From: CAZIAK01 sp964537035
GTDB lineage: Bacteria > Planctomycetota > B15-G4
Assembly (NCBI GenBank): GCA_964537035.1
Contig: CAZIAK010000007.1
Location: 79,051-143,050, forward strand
Direction of reading: 5' to 3'
Length of the DNA: 64,000 nucleotides
Shown: piece by piece, positions 48,546 to 58,201 of the stretch
Numbering within the stretch: the first letter of the stretch is position 1
Layout of the letters: each line of letters opens with the position of its first letter
Notes under the pieces: generated by a model
Told to the model about the DNA's origin: nothing
The model's database searches: none
Seen by the model: the letters and a program-made list of their open reading frames with translations, nothing else
Made by a program: the position numbers and the translations under genes

Positions 48546-50027
48546 CGATGGCCGGACGACCCAGAAGAAGTCGACGGACAGGCCTGAGATCACGGCCAGG
48601 CCCGGGGTGGTAAAGGAGACGTCCCGAGAATCGAAGGGCACCGAACCGTCGAGCAGCTCCGAGTAGAACGGCGCGGGAAACAAGAGGTAGCCCCCACCCA
48701 TGGTCGGCGTACCCGCCCACAACTCGGCGAAGGCGGGCGGCGCCAGGGGCCCGATGGGCAGCCCGGTGACGGTCATGGTCAACGTGGGGCCTGAGGCGCC
48801 AGAGTCGCGGTAGACGCCCGAGCCCAGGCTCTTCAGGGGCGTGATGGCGTTGTAGGGCGAGCCATAGGAGATCGCCAGGGCGGGCTGTTGCTCCCCGGGA
48901 TCGACGGTGCAGACACCGTCCACGTCACCGTCTGTGCCGACCTGCGTGCGGGCCGCCACGGACGGTGAACCGGCACCTCCCGTGACGTAGACACCTGCAG
49001 AGACGCCCGCCGTGTAGCCACCCGGGGGAGGCTCAACACCTCTCGCGCTGTCAGGGCAGGGCCAGCTGGCGATCTGCAGCTGCTGGGCCAAGGTCGAGGT
49101 CGCCGTCTTGGCGATGGAGAAGAGCAGCAGGCACTTGCCCTGCTCCACGGCCAGGGCGTCGATGTCGTCTTCGACGTCGAGGCCCAGAGAGAAGTAGGGC
49201 AGGTGCACCACGGGCGTGGACCAGATGCCCGCCGTCTTCATCCAGGTGGTCCTCAGAATGGTGGCCGAGCTAGGCAGCGATCCCCCGAACCAGCTCGGCG
49301 GCACCGTGCTCACGCCTGGCCCCGGCGGGAAGACCGCGTCGTGGGAGACCGAGAAGAACACCGTGGGCTCGTCCGGCAGCAACGGGCGCACGGGCGGCCC
49401 GGCCTCGTAGAGCGGGGTGTAGAAATCGAGGGCAGCGATCTCGCCCTGTGAGCCGCCGGCGTAGAGGTCCATCTCGGTGGCGTCCTGGCCACGCTGGGGA
49501 CGGTCTTGCGGGTAGCAGGGGAACACCGGCGCGGGCAGGAACGACCCGGGCACCATGAGCGTGAACAGGTCTGCGCCTGCGCCGTCCGGTGCGGCCACCT
49601 CGGCCTCGATCAGGCTGCCTGGCGCGCCTGCCGTGCCTCGGGTGACCGAGAACTCGATGGCGCCCCAGGCTCCCGGCGGCACGGCCACGCTGGAGAGGCC
49701 TCCCACCGGAACCGTGGCCAGGACGATGTCCAGGCCCACCGAGTAGGCGTTGACCTCGAAGGTGGGCGGCGCCACGCCCCCACCGAACAGCTTGGTGGTG
49801 GTGAAGATCGGTTCGAGTACACCGACCGGCGTGACCTCGGGGCCGTAGGGCTTGAAGCCCGCCGTCTTGCGATGAAACACATCGGTGGCCAGGGTGCCCG
49901 ACGACGACTCGGTCGAGGGGCCCACGAGGATGAAGGCGGGAGGCGCGACCAACGGGCCATCAGACTGGGCCCGCAAGCCCGGGGAACAGAGCCCCAAGAG
50001 CGACAGAAGGGTCAGAGTGAGACGCAT
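48501..50027 (-). CDS. Secreted protein of unknown function
   Basis: The 508-residue protein begins with a signal peptide (MRLTLTLLSLLGLCSPGLRA). It is rich in Gly, Pro, Ser, Thr and Val and appears all-beta, with no recognised domain or motif. It has a few paired cysteines (CYPQ, CPDS, CTVDPG). The C-terminus resembles the long hydrophobic endings of secreted planctomycete proteins (VDFFWVVRPS, AMLRILL). It lies upstream of the PVC protein on the same strand across the gap. Confidence 0.65.
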   Translation of the reverse strand: MRLTLTLLSLLGLCSPGLRAQSDGPLVAPPAFILVGPSTESSSGTLATDVFHRKTAGFKPYGPEVTPVGVLEPIFTTTKLFGGGVAPPTFEVNAYSVGLDIVLATVPVGGLSSVAVPPGAWGAIEFSVTRGTAGAPGSLIEAEVAAPDGAGADLFTLMVPGSFLPAPVFPCYPQDRPQRGQDATEMDLYAGGSQGEIAALDFYTPLYEAGPPVRPLLPDEPTVFFSVSHDAVFPPGPGVSTVPPSWFGGSLPSSATILRTTWMKTAGIWSTPVVHLPYFSLGLDVEDDIDALAVEQGKCLLLFSIAKTATSTLAQQLQIASWPCPDSARGVEPPPGGYTAGVSAGVYVTGGAGSPSVAARTQVGTDGDVDGVCTVDPGEQQPALAISYGSPYNAITPLKSLGSGVYRDSGASGPTLTMTVTGLPIGPLAPPAFAELWAGTPTMGGGYLLFPAPFYSELLDGSVPFDSRDVSFTTPGLAVISGLSVDFFWVVRPSATIIPSSAMLRILL

Positions 50028-50201
50028 GGCAACAGAACCAGAGCAGAGGATGGGGCGACGGGCCGAAGGCCGGGGAGAACGGCACACACCCCTCGACAGG
50101 TTCAAACGCAAGAGTCGAGAGCACCCCACAAGAGTACTCGGGATTCTTGGAACCCGCAGCCCTGCCATGGCCCCTCATCAGGCCTGGCCCCAGAGCCCAG
50201 A

Positions 50202-52802
50202 TCAGCGCTGCAAGGCGCGACCGGGCCGCAAGCCAAACACCGAGTTGGCGCCCTCCCTGGCCTGCAGAAAGCGAAACGTCGAGCGGGACTTCATGAAGGT
50301 GCTCAGATAGGACCCGCCCCGCAGCTCTCGTGAGCGATTCTCGAAAGCTCCCGGCTGGAGCGCCAGCCGCAAGCCGTCGCCCTCTCGGGGGCGGGAGTCG
50401 GCGTACTGCCAGCCCTCGTCCCGACACCACTCCCACACGTTGCCGATCACGTTGTGCAGACCGAACGGGTTGGGCGCGCTGGTGTCCACGGCGCTGTGGC
50501 GCTCCCAGCCGTCGTCGTAGTCTTCGTCGAACTGATCGATGCCCGCGTGACGTCCCATGTTGTCCAGGCAGCTCTTGTCGGCCAGGTTGCCGCAGCCCGG
50601 CGGCGGCGGGTCGGCGAAGCCCGTCCACCATGGCGAGGGGCTGGTGGCCCGGGCTGCGTACTCCCACTGGGCGCCCGTGGGCAGCTGCAGAGACAGGCGT
50701 GACAACGTGGTCAGGCACTGGTTCCAGCTGACCTGCTCGACGGGATGGGCCAGGCCCTGCTCGTCGCCCGCCGCGGCACCATAGTGCGACGGGTTGCTGC
50801 CCACGAAGCGCGACCATTGCCCCTGGGTCATCTCGTACTTCGAGAGCAAGAACGGTGCGAGGTCGACGGTCTGCCCACCCCGCTCGGAGCGACTCAGCCC
50901 CGGGAGATAGCCGGGGCCCGCGGGGTCGTCACCTTGAGCGCCCTGGTGCAGAGTGCCGCCGGGGATCAGCACGAACACCATGCAGGTGTCTCCGTTGATC
51001 ACCCAGCTGCCTGGCTCGCCCCCCGGCAAGCTCGCACCCGGGCGCGGCATGGCGAACTCCCACAGGCCGCTGTGCGGGTCCTGCCCGAGGGGCACCAGAC
51101 CCACCTGGGGCGTGAGGGTCAGGCCGCCGTACAGGGGGCACTCGGTTTCATCGGCGATGCTGCGCCGGGCACGGTCCCAGGCGTCGCGGTGGTCGGTGAC
51201 CGTGCGCGTTGCGAGCGATTCGGCCCACTCGCTGCGGGCCTCGATCTCTGCCAGCAAGCCCGCCTCGCCGGTGAAGGCCGACAGGGCCTGGAGCAGGAGC
51301 GCCACGTGGTCGTGCAGGTAGCCGTCCCGAGGCTGATCAAAGGTGAGCACGCCGTCGCTCTCGGTGGCCTCATTGGCGAGGTCGTCGAGGAGGGCCTGGT
51401 ACCCGGGCACCTCGTCGAGGATCGCCGTGGCATCACCGCGCCAGGACGTCATGGCGGCGACGGTCTCAGGAGTCTCGGGCCACAGGTCCTGTTCGGCCAC
51501 CCGCACCAGCTCGGCCACCTCGATCTCGCGGGCGAGCAGGTTGAAGTTGTCCAGCTCACCGCCCAGCTCGTCGGCCAGCAAGGTGACCTTGACCAGGGCC
51601 GCCAGCAGGGCCACCAGTCCCACTGCTGCCACCGCCACTTCGCGGCGATAGCGGCGCATGAACTTGGCCACCCGGTAGCTCGCCGTCGGCGGGCCAGCCA
51701 GGACCGGTTGATCGGCCCGATACCGACGAAGATCATCTGCCAGGGCTGACGCCGCCGGGTAGCGATCGGCGCGGTCCTTGGCCATGGCCTTGGCCACGAT
51801 CCAGTCGAGATCGCCGGCCAGGTCCCGAGCCCAGCGTCGGGGGTGGGTACGCCGAGCGGCGGCCTGATCTTCAGACGCCGTGGCCACCCGCTGGCTCGGA
51901 CGCGCTGGCTCCACCTCTCCCAACAGGCGCTGCAGATCGGCCATGGCGTTCACCGAGCCGCTGTCCGGTTCGAGCGGCAAGGCGCCGACCAACAGCTCGT
52001 AGAGCATCACTCCCAACGAGTAGACGTCCGTGCGCAGATCGACCCGCTGTTGGGTGACCCCGGCCTGCTCCGGGCTCATGTAGGCGGGCGTGCCCACGAC
52101 CTGACCGGCGCGGGTCAACACCAGCTGGTCCCGGTCGACCTCGTCGAGCGCCTTGGCCAATCCGAAGTCGATGACCTTGGCCAAGGGGCGGCCCAGGCGC
52201 TCGACCACGATCACGTTGCTGGGCTTGAGATCCCGATGGAGGATGCCGTTCTGGTGGGCGTGGACCACGGCGTCGCAGACCTGCAAGAAGAGGTCGAGGC
52301 GCTGGGGCAGGTCGAGCCGTTCGACGTCGCAGTAGTCCGTGAGCGGCAGGCCGTCCAGGTACTCCATGGCGAACCACGGGCGACCGTCGTCGGTGGCACC
52401 GGCCTCGAAGACCTGGGAGATGCCCGGGTGGCTGAGCAGGGCCAGGGCCTGGCGCTCGGCGTCGAAGCGGCGCAGCAGCCGCTCCGTGTCCATGCCCCCG
52501 TGCATGAGCTTCAGCGCCACCAGACGACGGACCGGCGTGGACTGCTGGGCAAGATAGACCCGGCCCATGCCGCCCTGGCCCAGCAAGCCCGCCACGGTGA
52601 ACGGCCCCACCACTTCGGGGTCGGTGGTCTCGGCGCCTCCGAGCATGCCCAGGTCGGCCAGCCGGTCCATGCGCCGGCGCAGCTCGTCTGCTTGCGCGGG
52701 ATGCTCGGCGCAGAGCGTGTCCAGACCCAGCTCACCCCCGAGGGAGAGCCGGGCCAGACACTCGGCCATGAGTTCGCTGACCGCGGCGCCGTGCTCGGCC
52801 AT
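50202..52802 (-). CDS. Ser/Thr protein kinase with FGE-sulfatase (SUMF1-like) sensor domain
   Basis: The 866-residue protein has a kinase domain at about 60-330: GLLGQGGMGRVYLAQ, VALKLMHGG, ILHRDLKPSNV, KVIDFGLAKA and GTPAYMSPEQAG. A transmembrane helix follows at about 380-400 (VAVAAVGLVALLAALVKVTLL), then a helical linker and a SUMF1-like domain (about 605-864): FLLSKYEMTQGQWSRFVGSNPSHY, LPTGAQWEYAARA, NVWEWCRDEGW and ELRGGSY. The catalytic cysteines of real formylglycine-generating enzymes are absent (the segment after RGGSY has no Cys), so this is probably a ligand-binding module. It overlaps the ECF sigma gene by one base. Confidence 0.92.
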   Translation of the reverse strand: MAEHGAAVSELMAECLARLSLGGELGLDTLCAEHPAQADELRRRMDRLADLGMLGGAETTDPEVVGPFTVAGLLGQGGMGRVYLAQQSTPVRRLVALKLMHGGMDTERLLRRFDAERQALALLSHPGISQVFEAGATDDGRPWFAMEYLDGLPLTDYCDVERLDLPQRLDLFLQVCDAVVHAHQNGILHRDLKPSNVIVVERLGRPLAKVIDFGLAKALDEVDRDQLVLTRAGQVVGTPAYMSPEQAGVTQQRVDLRTDVYSLGVMLYELLVGALPLEPDSGSVNAMADLQRLLGEVEPARPSQRVATASEDQAAARRTHPRRWARDLAGDLDWIVAKAMAKDRADRYPAASALADDLRRYRADQPVLAGPPTASYRVAKFMRRYRREVAVAAVGLVALLAALVKVTLLADELGGELDNFNLLAREIEVAELVRVAEQDLWPETPETVAAMTSWRGDATAILDEVPGYQALLDDLANEATESDGVLTFDQPRDGYLHDHVALLLQALSAFTGEAGLLAEIEARSEWAESLATRTVTDHRDAWDRARRSIADETECPLYGGLTLTPQVGLVPLGQDPHSGLWEFAMPRPGASLPGGEPGSWVINGDTCMVFVLIPGGTLHQGAQGDDPAGPGYLPGLSRSERGGQTVDLAPFLLSKYEMTQGQWSRFVGSNPSHYGAAAGDEQGLAHPVEQVSWNQCLTTLSRLSLQLPTGAQWEYAARATSPSPWWTGFADPPPPGCGNLADKSCLDNMGRHAGIDQFDEDYDDGWERHSAVDTSAPNPFGLHNVIGNVWEWCRDEGWQYADSRPREGDGLRLALQPGAFENRSRELRGGSYLSTFMKSRSTFRFLQAREGANSVFGLRPGRALQR

Positions 52803-53374
52803 CACTCCAGCTCGCGGGTCAGCCAGATGCGGGCCCGGCGCCAGTCGTTGCTGACGGTCATCTCGGACACGCCCAGGGCGCCGGCGATCTCGGGGATGGT
52901 CATGCCCGCGAAGAACTTGAACTCGACCACCCGGGCCAGGCGGTCCTCGCGCTGCTCGAGCTGACCCAGGGCCCGCTCCAGATCGAGGACATCCGTGGGC
53001 GGCGCGACGCGGCCCGCACCATCGCCCGTCTGCAGGGTCACCCGGTGCTGATCGCCGCCGCGCTTCAAGGCCCCGATGCGCCGGGCGTGGTCGACCAGGA
53101 CGTGCCGCATGGCCCGCGCCGCCACGGCCATGAAGTGCGTGCGATCGTTGAACTCGCCCTCGTCCCGATCGGCGATGCGCATCCACGCTTCGTGCACGAG
53201 GGCGGTGGCCTGCAGGGTGTGATTGCCCCGCTGACCCCTGAACTTGTGCGCCGCCAGGGCGTGCAGCTCGTCGTACACGTCAGAGATTTCGATCGTCGCC
53301 TCCAGCGCCACACTATACGCCAGGGAGGCCGCCGATCGCCCGGGCCAGAGAGCCTCAAACGCCTCGGCGGTCAA
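52802..53374 (-). CDS. ECF sigma factor of the TIGR02999-like group
   Basis: Region 2 reads VYDELHALAAHKFRGQRGNH then TLQATALVHEAWMRIAD and FMAVAARAMRHVLVDHARR; region 4 reads LAQLEQREDRLARVVEFKFFAG then MTIPEIAGALGVSEMTVSND. These are characteristic of the Planctomycetes/Acidobacteria TIGR02999 group. TTG 53374 gives 190 residues; GTG 53311 is an alternative that leaves more room for the divergent cytochrome gene. The stop overlaps the kinase start (TGATG). The kinase may control this sigma factor by phosphorylation, since no anti-sigma gene is adjacent. Confidence 0.9.
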   Translation of the reverse strand: MTAEAFEALWPGRSAASLAYSVALEATIEISDVYDELHALAAHKFRGQRGNHTLQATALVHEAWMRIADRDEGEFNDRTHFMAVAARAMRHVLVDHARRIGALKRGGDQHRVTLQTGDGAGRVAPPTDVLDLERALGQLEQREDRLARVVEFKFFAGMTIPEIAGALGVSEMTVSNDWRRARIWLTRELE

Positions 53375-53418
53375 ATGATAGATTGACAGTCAAGCGACGG
53401 TGTGCGTTGCTCGTGGGC

Positions 53419-54159
53419 ATGTCCCCCTCCGCTCGCAAGCTGCTGATCGCGGTGCTCGTCTGCGCGTTCTGCCTGCAGACATGGATGGTCTACGCCGACC
53501 CCGCAGGCCGCACCGAGCCGCCCCTCTCGCCAGCGGGCGCCCGTGGCCGAGCCCTCTGGCATGACCACAACTGCCAGAGCTGCCACCAGCTCTTCGGCTT
53601 CGGCGGCTTCTTGGGGCCAGACCTGACCAACGTGGTGGAGCGGCTCAGCGAGGCGCGCCTGGAGCACATCCTCACCTTGGGATCGGGGCAGATGCCGCCC
53701 TTCGATCTGGACCCCGACGCCCGGGCCGACCTGACCTGCTTTCTCGAGGAGATGTCCGCCCGCGGCAGAGGACAGGCGCGCCACGCCGAGTGGCAGCCGC
53801 CGGGAGAGCTGCTCGTCCAGGTGGCCGGTGACGACGCCCCCGCTTCCGGCCTTGCCCTGGCCCTGGCTCAGAGCTGCGTGGCCTGCCACCTGCCCAACCA
53901 CGCCAGCGACTACGGCGCTCCCGACCTGACCACAGCGATCACGCGCCTGGGCCCACAAGGCGTGCGCGACGTGCTCGCCGCGGGCATTCCGGGCACCCCC
54001 ATGCCCCGCTTCGGCTTCAGCGAAGACGACCTGGACGCGCTCACCGACTTTCTGACCTGGCTGGACCGCAACGGCGAGTCGATCAGACACACCTTCGAGG
54101 TCACCCGCCACAGCGAAGGCGACTGGTCCATCCTCGACCTGCCTTGGTGGGAGTACTGA
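53419..54159 (+). CDS. Di-heme cytochrome c, NorC-like membrane-anchored subunit
   Basis: The 246-residue protein has an N-terminal membrane anchor (KLLIAVLVCAFCLQTWMVY) and two c-type heme sites: CQSCHQLFGFGGFLGPDLTN, a sequence very similar to NorC, and CVACHLPN. Axial methionines are likely in SGQMPPF and GTPMPRF. A NorC subunit normally has one heme, so the second cytochrome domain is an addition. Its TGA overlaps the ATG of the NorB-like gene. ATG 53419 is chosen over TTG 53383 because it lies just before the anchor. Confidence 0.88.
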   Translation: MSPSARKLLIAVLVCAFCLQTWMVYADPAGRTEPPLSPAGARGRALWHDHNCQSCHQLFGFGGFLGPDLTNVVERLSEARLEHILTLGSGQMPPFDLDPDARADLTCFLEEMSARGRGQARHAEWQPPGELLVQVAGDDAPASGLALALAQSCVACHLPNHASDYGAPDLTTAITRLGPQGVRDVLAAGIPGTPMPRFGFSEDDLDALTDFLTWLDRNGESIRHTFEVTRHSEGDWSILDLPWWEY

Positions 54160-55586
54160 TGCACGGCGGCAGGCTCGACGACGGCGAGAGAATCGTCTTC
54201 ACCTTGATGCGCAGCGCTCTGGGTTGCGTCGTGCTGTCCCTCTCGCTCGGCGCTTTCGCGGCGCTCTACTACCTGCCGGCCATCGGCGAGACCATGGCCG
54301 CCGCGGGCGTGAGCCTGGTGCAGCTGCGCCCCCTCCACACCACCTTCGCCTCTGCCTGGATCTTCCTCGGTGCGGTGACCGTGGTCAGCCGCTTCCTCTT
54401 CGCGAGCTTCGGGCCTCCCGGCGACGGCGACAAGCTGCGCTTCAAGGCCCAACTCGTCTGCTGGGGACTGGCCGGGCTCGGCGTCCTGGTCACCCTGCCC
54501 CTGGGCATCACCTCGGGCCGGGAGTACCTGGGCTTTCACCCGGTCTTCTCCCTGCTCATCTACGTGGGCTGGCTACTCTTCGCCTGGACCTTCTTCTCGA
54601 AGGTCTGGCGCGGGTTCTGGCAGCGTCCGGTGTACGTGTACATGTGGTCCGCAGGCATCCTCTTCTTTCTCTACACCTTCGCTGAGGGCCACGCCTACCT
54701 GCTGCCCGGCGTGCGCGATCAGCCCGTGGTCGACCTGCAGATCCAGTTCAAGTCCTGCGGGTCGTTGGTGGCCTCGTTCAACCAGATGGTCTACGGCTGC
54801 CTGATCTACATCGCCGAGCGCATCACCCGGGACAAACGCATCGCCCAGTCGCGCATCACCTTCTCGCTCTTTGGCATCGGCCTGCTGAACTCGTTCACCA
54901 ACTCGGCGCACCACACCTATCACATCCCCCAAGACCACTTCATCAAGTGGGTGGCCTTCGTGGTGAGCATGCTCGAGATCATCATCCTGGTGGAGGTCTT
55001 CAAGGAGGTCAGCAAGCTGCTCTCCGGTGAGCGCAAGAGCTCCCTCGACTTCAACGTCACCGCGCGCTTCGTGCACCTGTCGAAGTGCTGGAACCTGTTC
55101 TTGCTCACCCTGGCCCTGCTGATCTCGGTGCCGCCCCTCAACGCGCTCATTCATGGCACCCACGTGGTCATGGGCCACGCCATGGGTTCAGAGATCGCCA
55201 TCGACAGCTACCTGCTGCTGGCGGCCTTCGCCTACCTGCTGGCAGAGATGTTCCCCAAGCGGGAGACCCTGCGGGCTGTGCTGCACAGCGACGCGGTGGC
55301 CCGGGCCATCGGTGGCCTGAACATCGGCCTGGTGGGCCTGGTGTCCTGGCTGCTGATCGCCGGGCTGACCACCGGTGTCTCTCGGTACCTGGGCCAGTCC
55401 GCGCCTGCTTGGCTCGACGACTTCCCCTACCCCTTCGCGGTCTTTGGCCTGGCCGTGGGCTGGTACCTCGCGCGCCTGCTCTGGCTCTGGTCACCCCTGC
55501 TGCTGCGCCCGGAGCAGCACCGCCAGTGGTACGGCAGCCCATCCACAACGGTGGTGTCTCGGACTGCAGACGTCAGCTCGTCGTGA
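54159..55586 (+). CDS. NorB-like heme-copper oxidase family catalytic subunit
   Basis: This 475-residue protein has about 12 membrane helices. Conserved histidine sites: RPLHTTFASAW (low-spin heme), TNSAHHTYHIPQDHF (double His of the dinuclear centre) and IHGTHVVMGHAMGSE (heme ligands). With the NorC-like gene coupled upstream, it is probably a nitric oxide reductase or related cbb3-like oxidase. The helix that carries the third non-heme-metal His in NorB (HLWVEG region) reads LQIQFKSCGSLVASFNQMVY here and has no His, so the metal site is divergent. No NorD or NorQ is adjacent. Confidence 0.82.
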   Translation: MHGGRLDDGERIVFTLMRSALGCVVLSLSLGAFAALYYLPAIGETMAAAGVSLVQLRPLHTTFASAWIFLGAVTVVSRFLFASFGPPGDGDKLRFKAQLVCWGLAGLGVLVTLPLGITSGREYLGFHPVFSLLIYVGWLLFAWTFFSKVWRGFWQRPVYVYMWSAGILFFLYTFAEGHAYLLPGVRDQPVVDLQIQFKSCGSLVASFNQMVYGCLIYIAERITRDKRIAQSRITFSLFGIGLLNSFTNSAHHTYHIPQDHFIKWVAFVVSMLEIIILVEVFKEVSKLLSGERKSSLDFNVTARFVHLSKCWNLFLLTLALLISVPPLNALIHGTHVVMGHAMGSEIAIDSYLLLAAFAYLLAEMFPKRETLRAVLHSDAVARAIGGLNIGLVGLVSWLLIAGLTTGVSRYLGQSAPAWLDDFPYPFAVFGLAVGWYLARLLWLWSPLLLRPEQHRQWYGSPSTTVVSRTADVSSS

Positions 55587-55634
55587 ATGGGCTGCTCTCA
55601 GGGCCCGTGACTCTCGTCAGGCCCTGAACACCCG

Positions 55635-56741
55635 CTACTTGTTCTCCTCTGGCTCGCCCACGAGCATCTTCGACATCTGGGCGATATCGATGACCGAGGG
55701 CACCCGAGGATCGTTGCTGTTCAGGACGATCTTCGGCACACGCAGGTTGTCCGCGGCCTGCAAGGCCAAGAAGATCCGCCCGCCCTTGCTGTTGAGGATG
55801 TTGTTGCGCAGCTCGTTGCGCAACGCCTCGGCCTTGTCCACCGCAAGCTGGCCCTCTGCTTCAAGACGCACCTGTTCAGCGTCGCCCTCGGCCCGCACCC
55901 GCGACTCGTAGACCTTGGCCCCGGCGTCGATCACCGCGATCTTGACCTCGTAGTCACTGGTCTGCTCCTGCAGGCGCTTGTCCCAGTCGGCGGTCTTGGC
56001 CTTGATCACGGCGCCGATCTGCTTCTCGATCGAGTTGGTCACCCGCTCCTCGTCGGCCTGCAGCGCGAAGGCCGAATCGAGCAGGGCCTTCTGGGTGAAG
56101 TACTGCTTCTCTTGCAGCTTCGCCTCGTACTCGGCCTCGAACTGCACCCGACGGATCAGGATCGCGTCCGCCTCGACGTGAAACTCCTTGAGCTGCTGAT
56201 TGAGGTTGGGCAGGACAGCCTCGGCCTGGGCCAGACGCTTGTCCGTGCTCTGCAGATCTTCTGAAGAGAGCTCGGGCAGTTCAGCACGGAGCACGTTCTC
56301 GACGGTGCGCTTCACCAGCCCGCGATACTGGTCCTTGCGGGACTCCTTGACGATCATCCAGCCTTCGCCGGGGATGATGTGATAGGGCACGGTGACGTCG
56401 ATGCTAATCTGGTTGTTGTCCTTCGTGCGCAGCTCCATGGGCGGATAGAACATGGTCGTCTCCACGCCCCGCTCCGTCATCACCGAACGCTGGCTCGAGC
56501 CGTTCTGGGTGAAGTGCAAGAAGTGGGTACGCCGCGACAAGAAGTGCCACTTGTGCACGCCGCTCACACCAAGGTAGGTGCCCGTGGTGAAGTCCTCCTG
56601 GGACAACCCGCCGCCGCCCCACATGGCCTGGCGCACGCCGATGTCCATGGGTGGCACCCGCTCGAAGAGGGCCATGCTGACCACGGGCAAGACCACGACG
56701 ATCAGGATGATGATCGCCAGTCCTCTGGGTAGACCTCTCAC
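55635..56741 (-). CDS. SPFH/band 7 membrane protein (HflC-like)
   Basis: The 368-residue protein has an N-terminal membrane anchor (GLAIIILIVVVLPVVSMAL), an SPFH domain at about 30-230 (ELRTKDNNQISIDVTVPYHI, RGLVKRTVENVLRAELPEL) and a long charged coiled coil at about 230-330 (EAEYEAKLQEKQYFTQKALL). It starts with GTG overlapping the upstream stop as GTGA. It forms a pair with the next SPFH gene like HflKC, which forms a membrane cage around FtsH. FtsH is not in the window. Confidence 0.85.
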   Translation of the reverse strand: MRGLPRGLAIIILIVVVLPVVSMALFERVPPMDIGVRQAMWGGGGLSQEDFTTGTYLGVSGVHKWHFLSRRTHFLHFTQNGSSQRSVMTERGVETTMFYPPMELRTKDNNQISIDVTVPYHIIPGEGWMIVKESRKDQYRGLVKRTVENVLRAELPELSSEDLQSTDKRLAQAEAVLPNLNQQLKEFHVEADAILIRRVQFEAEYEAKLQEKQYFTQKALLDSAFALQADEERVTNSIEKQIGAVIKAKTADWDKRLQEQTSDYEVKIAVIDAGAKVYESRVRAEGDAEQVRLEAEGQLAVDKAEALRNELRNNILNSKGGRIFLALQAADNLRVPKIVLNSNDPRVPSVIDIAQMSKMLVGEPEENK

Positions 56742-57898
56742 AGCTCACCTCCCGTCGCTTCGACCACGTCGTCAAACTCCAGTTCATGTCGCGACGGTTG
56801 GGCGTCGCGGGTGTAGGGCACCAGGCTGAACTCCATGTCTGCCAGGCGCTGGGCGAGCCGTTCTCGGACGAGAATCTCTCCCTGTTGAGCCAGGGCATCG
56901 GTCTTGGCCTGCAGACCCTCGGCTTCCTTTCGGGCCTTCTCCACCATGCCTCGGGCACGCTCGCCCATGGACGCCAAGGCCGCCTCGCCGTCGCCCACCA
57001 GGCGCGTCTTGTAGGCGTCCGCCGAGCGCTCCACCTGCAGCCTGTTCTTTTCTGCGGTGATGCGGTCCCGCTCAAGGGAGCCGATCAGCTCCTCGTATTC
57101 GACAGCCTTCTCGGACTCGATCTGAGCCACGAGACGCTCACGCTCCTTCAGCAGCTGCTCCGCCCGGGCCTTGATCCGCTCGACCTCCTGGTTGGCCACC
57201 TTGCGGTCTTCGATGGCCTGCTCGTAGCGGGCGTCAAACTTTGGCCGCGGCGTGGTGATCTGCACGATCTCGATGAAGTGCGGTGCCAGCGCGGCGTTGA
57301 GTCGATCTTTGGCCTCGTTCGTGGCTCGGCTGTAGACCGTCGAGTCAGCCACCTCGGAGGCGGAGAAGCGGCCAAACTCGTCGCGCAGGATCGAACGGGC
57401 GTAGGCTCTCACCCAGTTCATCTTGAAGGCGTCGCCAGGGCCGGAGTCGTGGAGCACCTGGTCGGCGTGCTCCCGTTGGATCTGGTAGAGGATGGTGATC
57501 TCCTCGAACCAGAAGTTGCTGCCATCCCGGGCCCGCACGGTGAGCTTGCGCACGTGGTTCTCGTCCCTGTCCCGGTCACCACTCATCGAGAAATCTTGGG
57601 TGCTCCGGTCGATCAGGAAGGCCTGCTGCAAGAAGGGGAGAAAGAACTGGTAGCCCGCCTGGGTGACCACCTCGGACTCGCCCGTGAGGTAGTTCACCAC
57701 CACGGCCACGTGCTCCGTGTCGACCTCGACCATGCCGCCCTGGCCGCTGCCCATGACCGCCATGACCAGCAACAGCAGCACGGCGATGATGACCCACACG
57801 AAGGGTTTGCCTTTGGGAGCGCCGTTTCCCCACCCTGCGCCTTGCCGCGGCGGTTCGCTCTCTGCGAACGCCTGCTCGAAATCGTCCGATGTGGCCAT
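56738..57898 (-). CDS. SPFH/band 7 membrane protein (HflK-like)
   Basis: The 386-residue protein has a cytoplasmic N-tail, one membrane helix at about 33-52 (FVWVIIAVLLLLVMAVMG), an SPFH domain (VDTEHVAVVVNYLTGES, RAYARSILRDEFGRFSASEV) and a coiled coil at about 220-330. ATG 57898 has GGAGG 6 nt upstream. It is the first gene of a two-gene unit with the HflC-like gene and likely forms a hetero-oligomer with it. Confidence 0.85.
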   Translation of the reverse strand: MATSDDFEQAFAESEPPRQGAGWGNGAPKGKPFVWVIIAVLLLLVMAVMGSGQGGMVEVDTEHVAVVVNYLTGESEVVTQAGYQFFLPFLQQAFLIDRSTQDFSMSGDRDRDENHVRKLTVRARDGSNFWFEEITILYQIQREHADQVLHDSGPGDAFKMNWVRAYARSILRDEFGRFSASEVADSTVYSRATNEAKDRLNAALAPHFIEIVQITTPRPKFDARYEQAIEDRKVANQEVERIKARAEQLLKERERLVAQIESEKAVEYEELIGSLERDRITAEKNRLQVERSADAYKTRLVGDGEAALASMGERARGMVEKARKEAEGLQAKTDALAQQGEILVRERLAQRLADMEFSLVPYTRDAQPSRHELEFDDVVEATGGEL

Positions 57899-58201
57899 GA
57901 GTTCCTCCGGGGTAAACAAGGGCGGTCGGGGCCCAAGGCCACGACCAGACCGCCATTGTTGGGAATCTGGCTGCAAGAATGCACGCACGGAACCCACCCA
58001 CCGCAAACGCCATCGAGATCTCACGGGTGAGGTCGTGGATTCGTCAGACACGAGACCGCCAGAAGCCCCGCAAAGAGGCTGATGGCTGTCGCCCAACACC
58101 CTCTCGCGCTACCGTGGCTGCCGGGTGAAAAAGCAACTCCTCGGGACGGCGGCGCTTGACGTCACGCTGCCAACCGTCCGCTCGACCTGGAAGAACCGAC
58201 C
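57899..58201. other. 303-nt divergent intergenic region
   Basis: There is no gene here. On the plus strand GCTACCGT (TACCGT at 58110-58115) matches the GCTAnnnT promoter word, about 90 nt before the phosphodiesterase-like gene. On the minus strand only the GGAGG ribosome-binding site of the HflK-like gene is evident. Confidence 0.5.
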
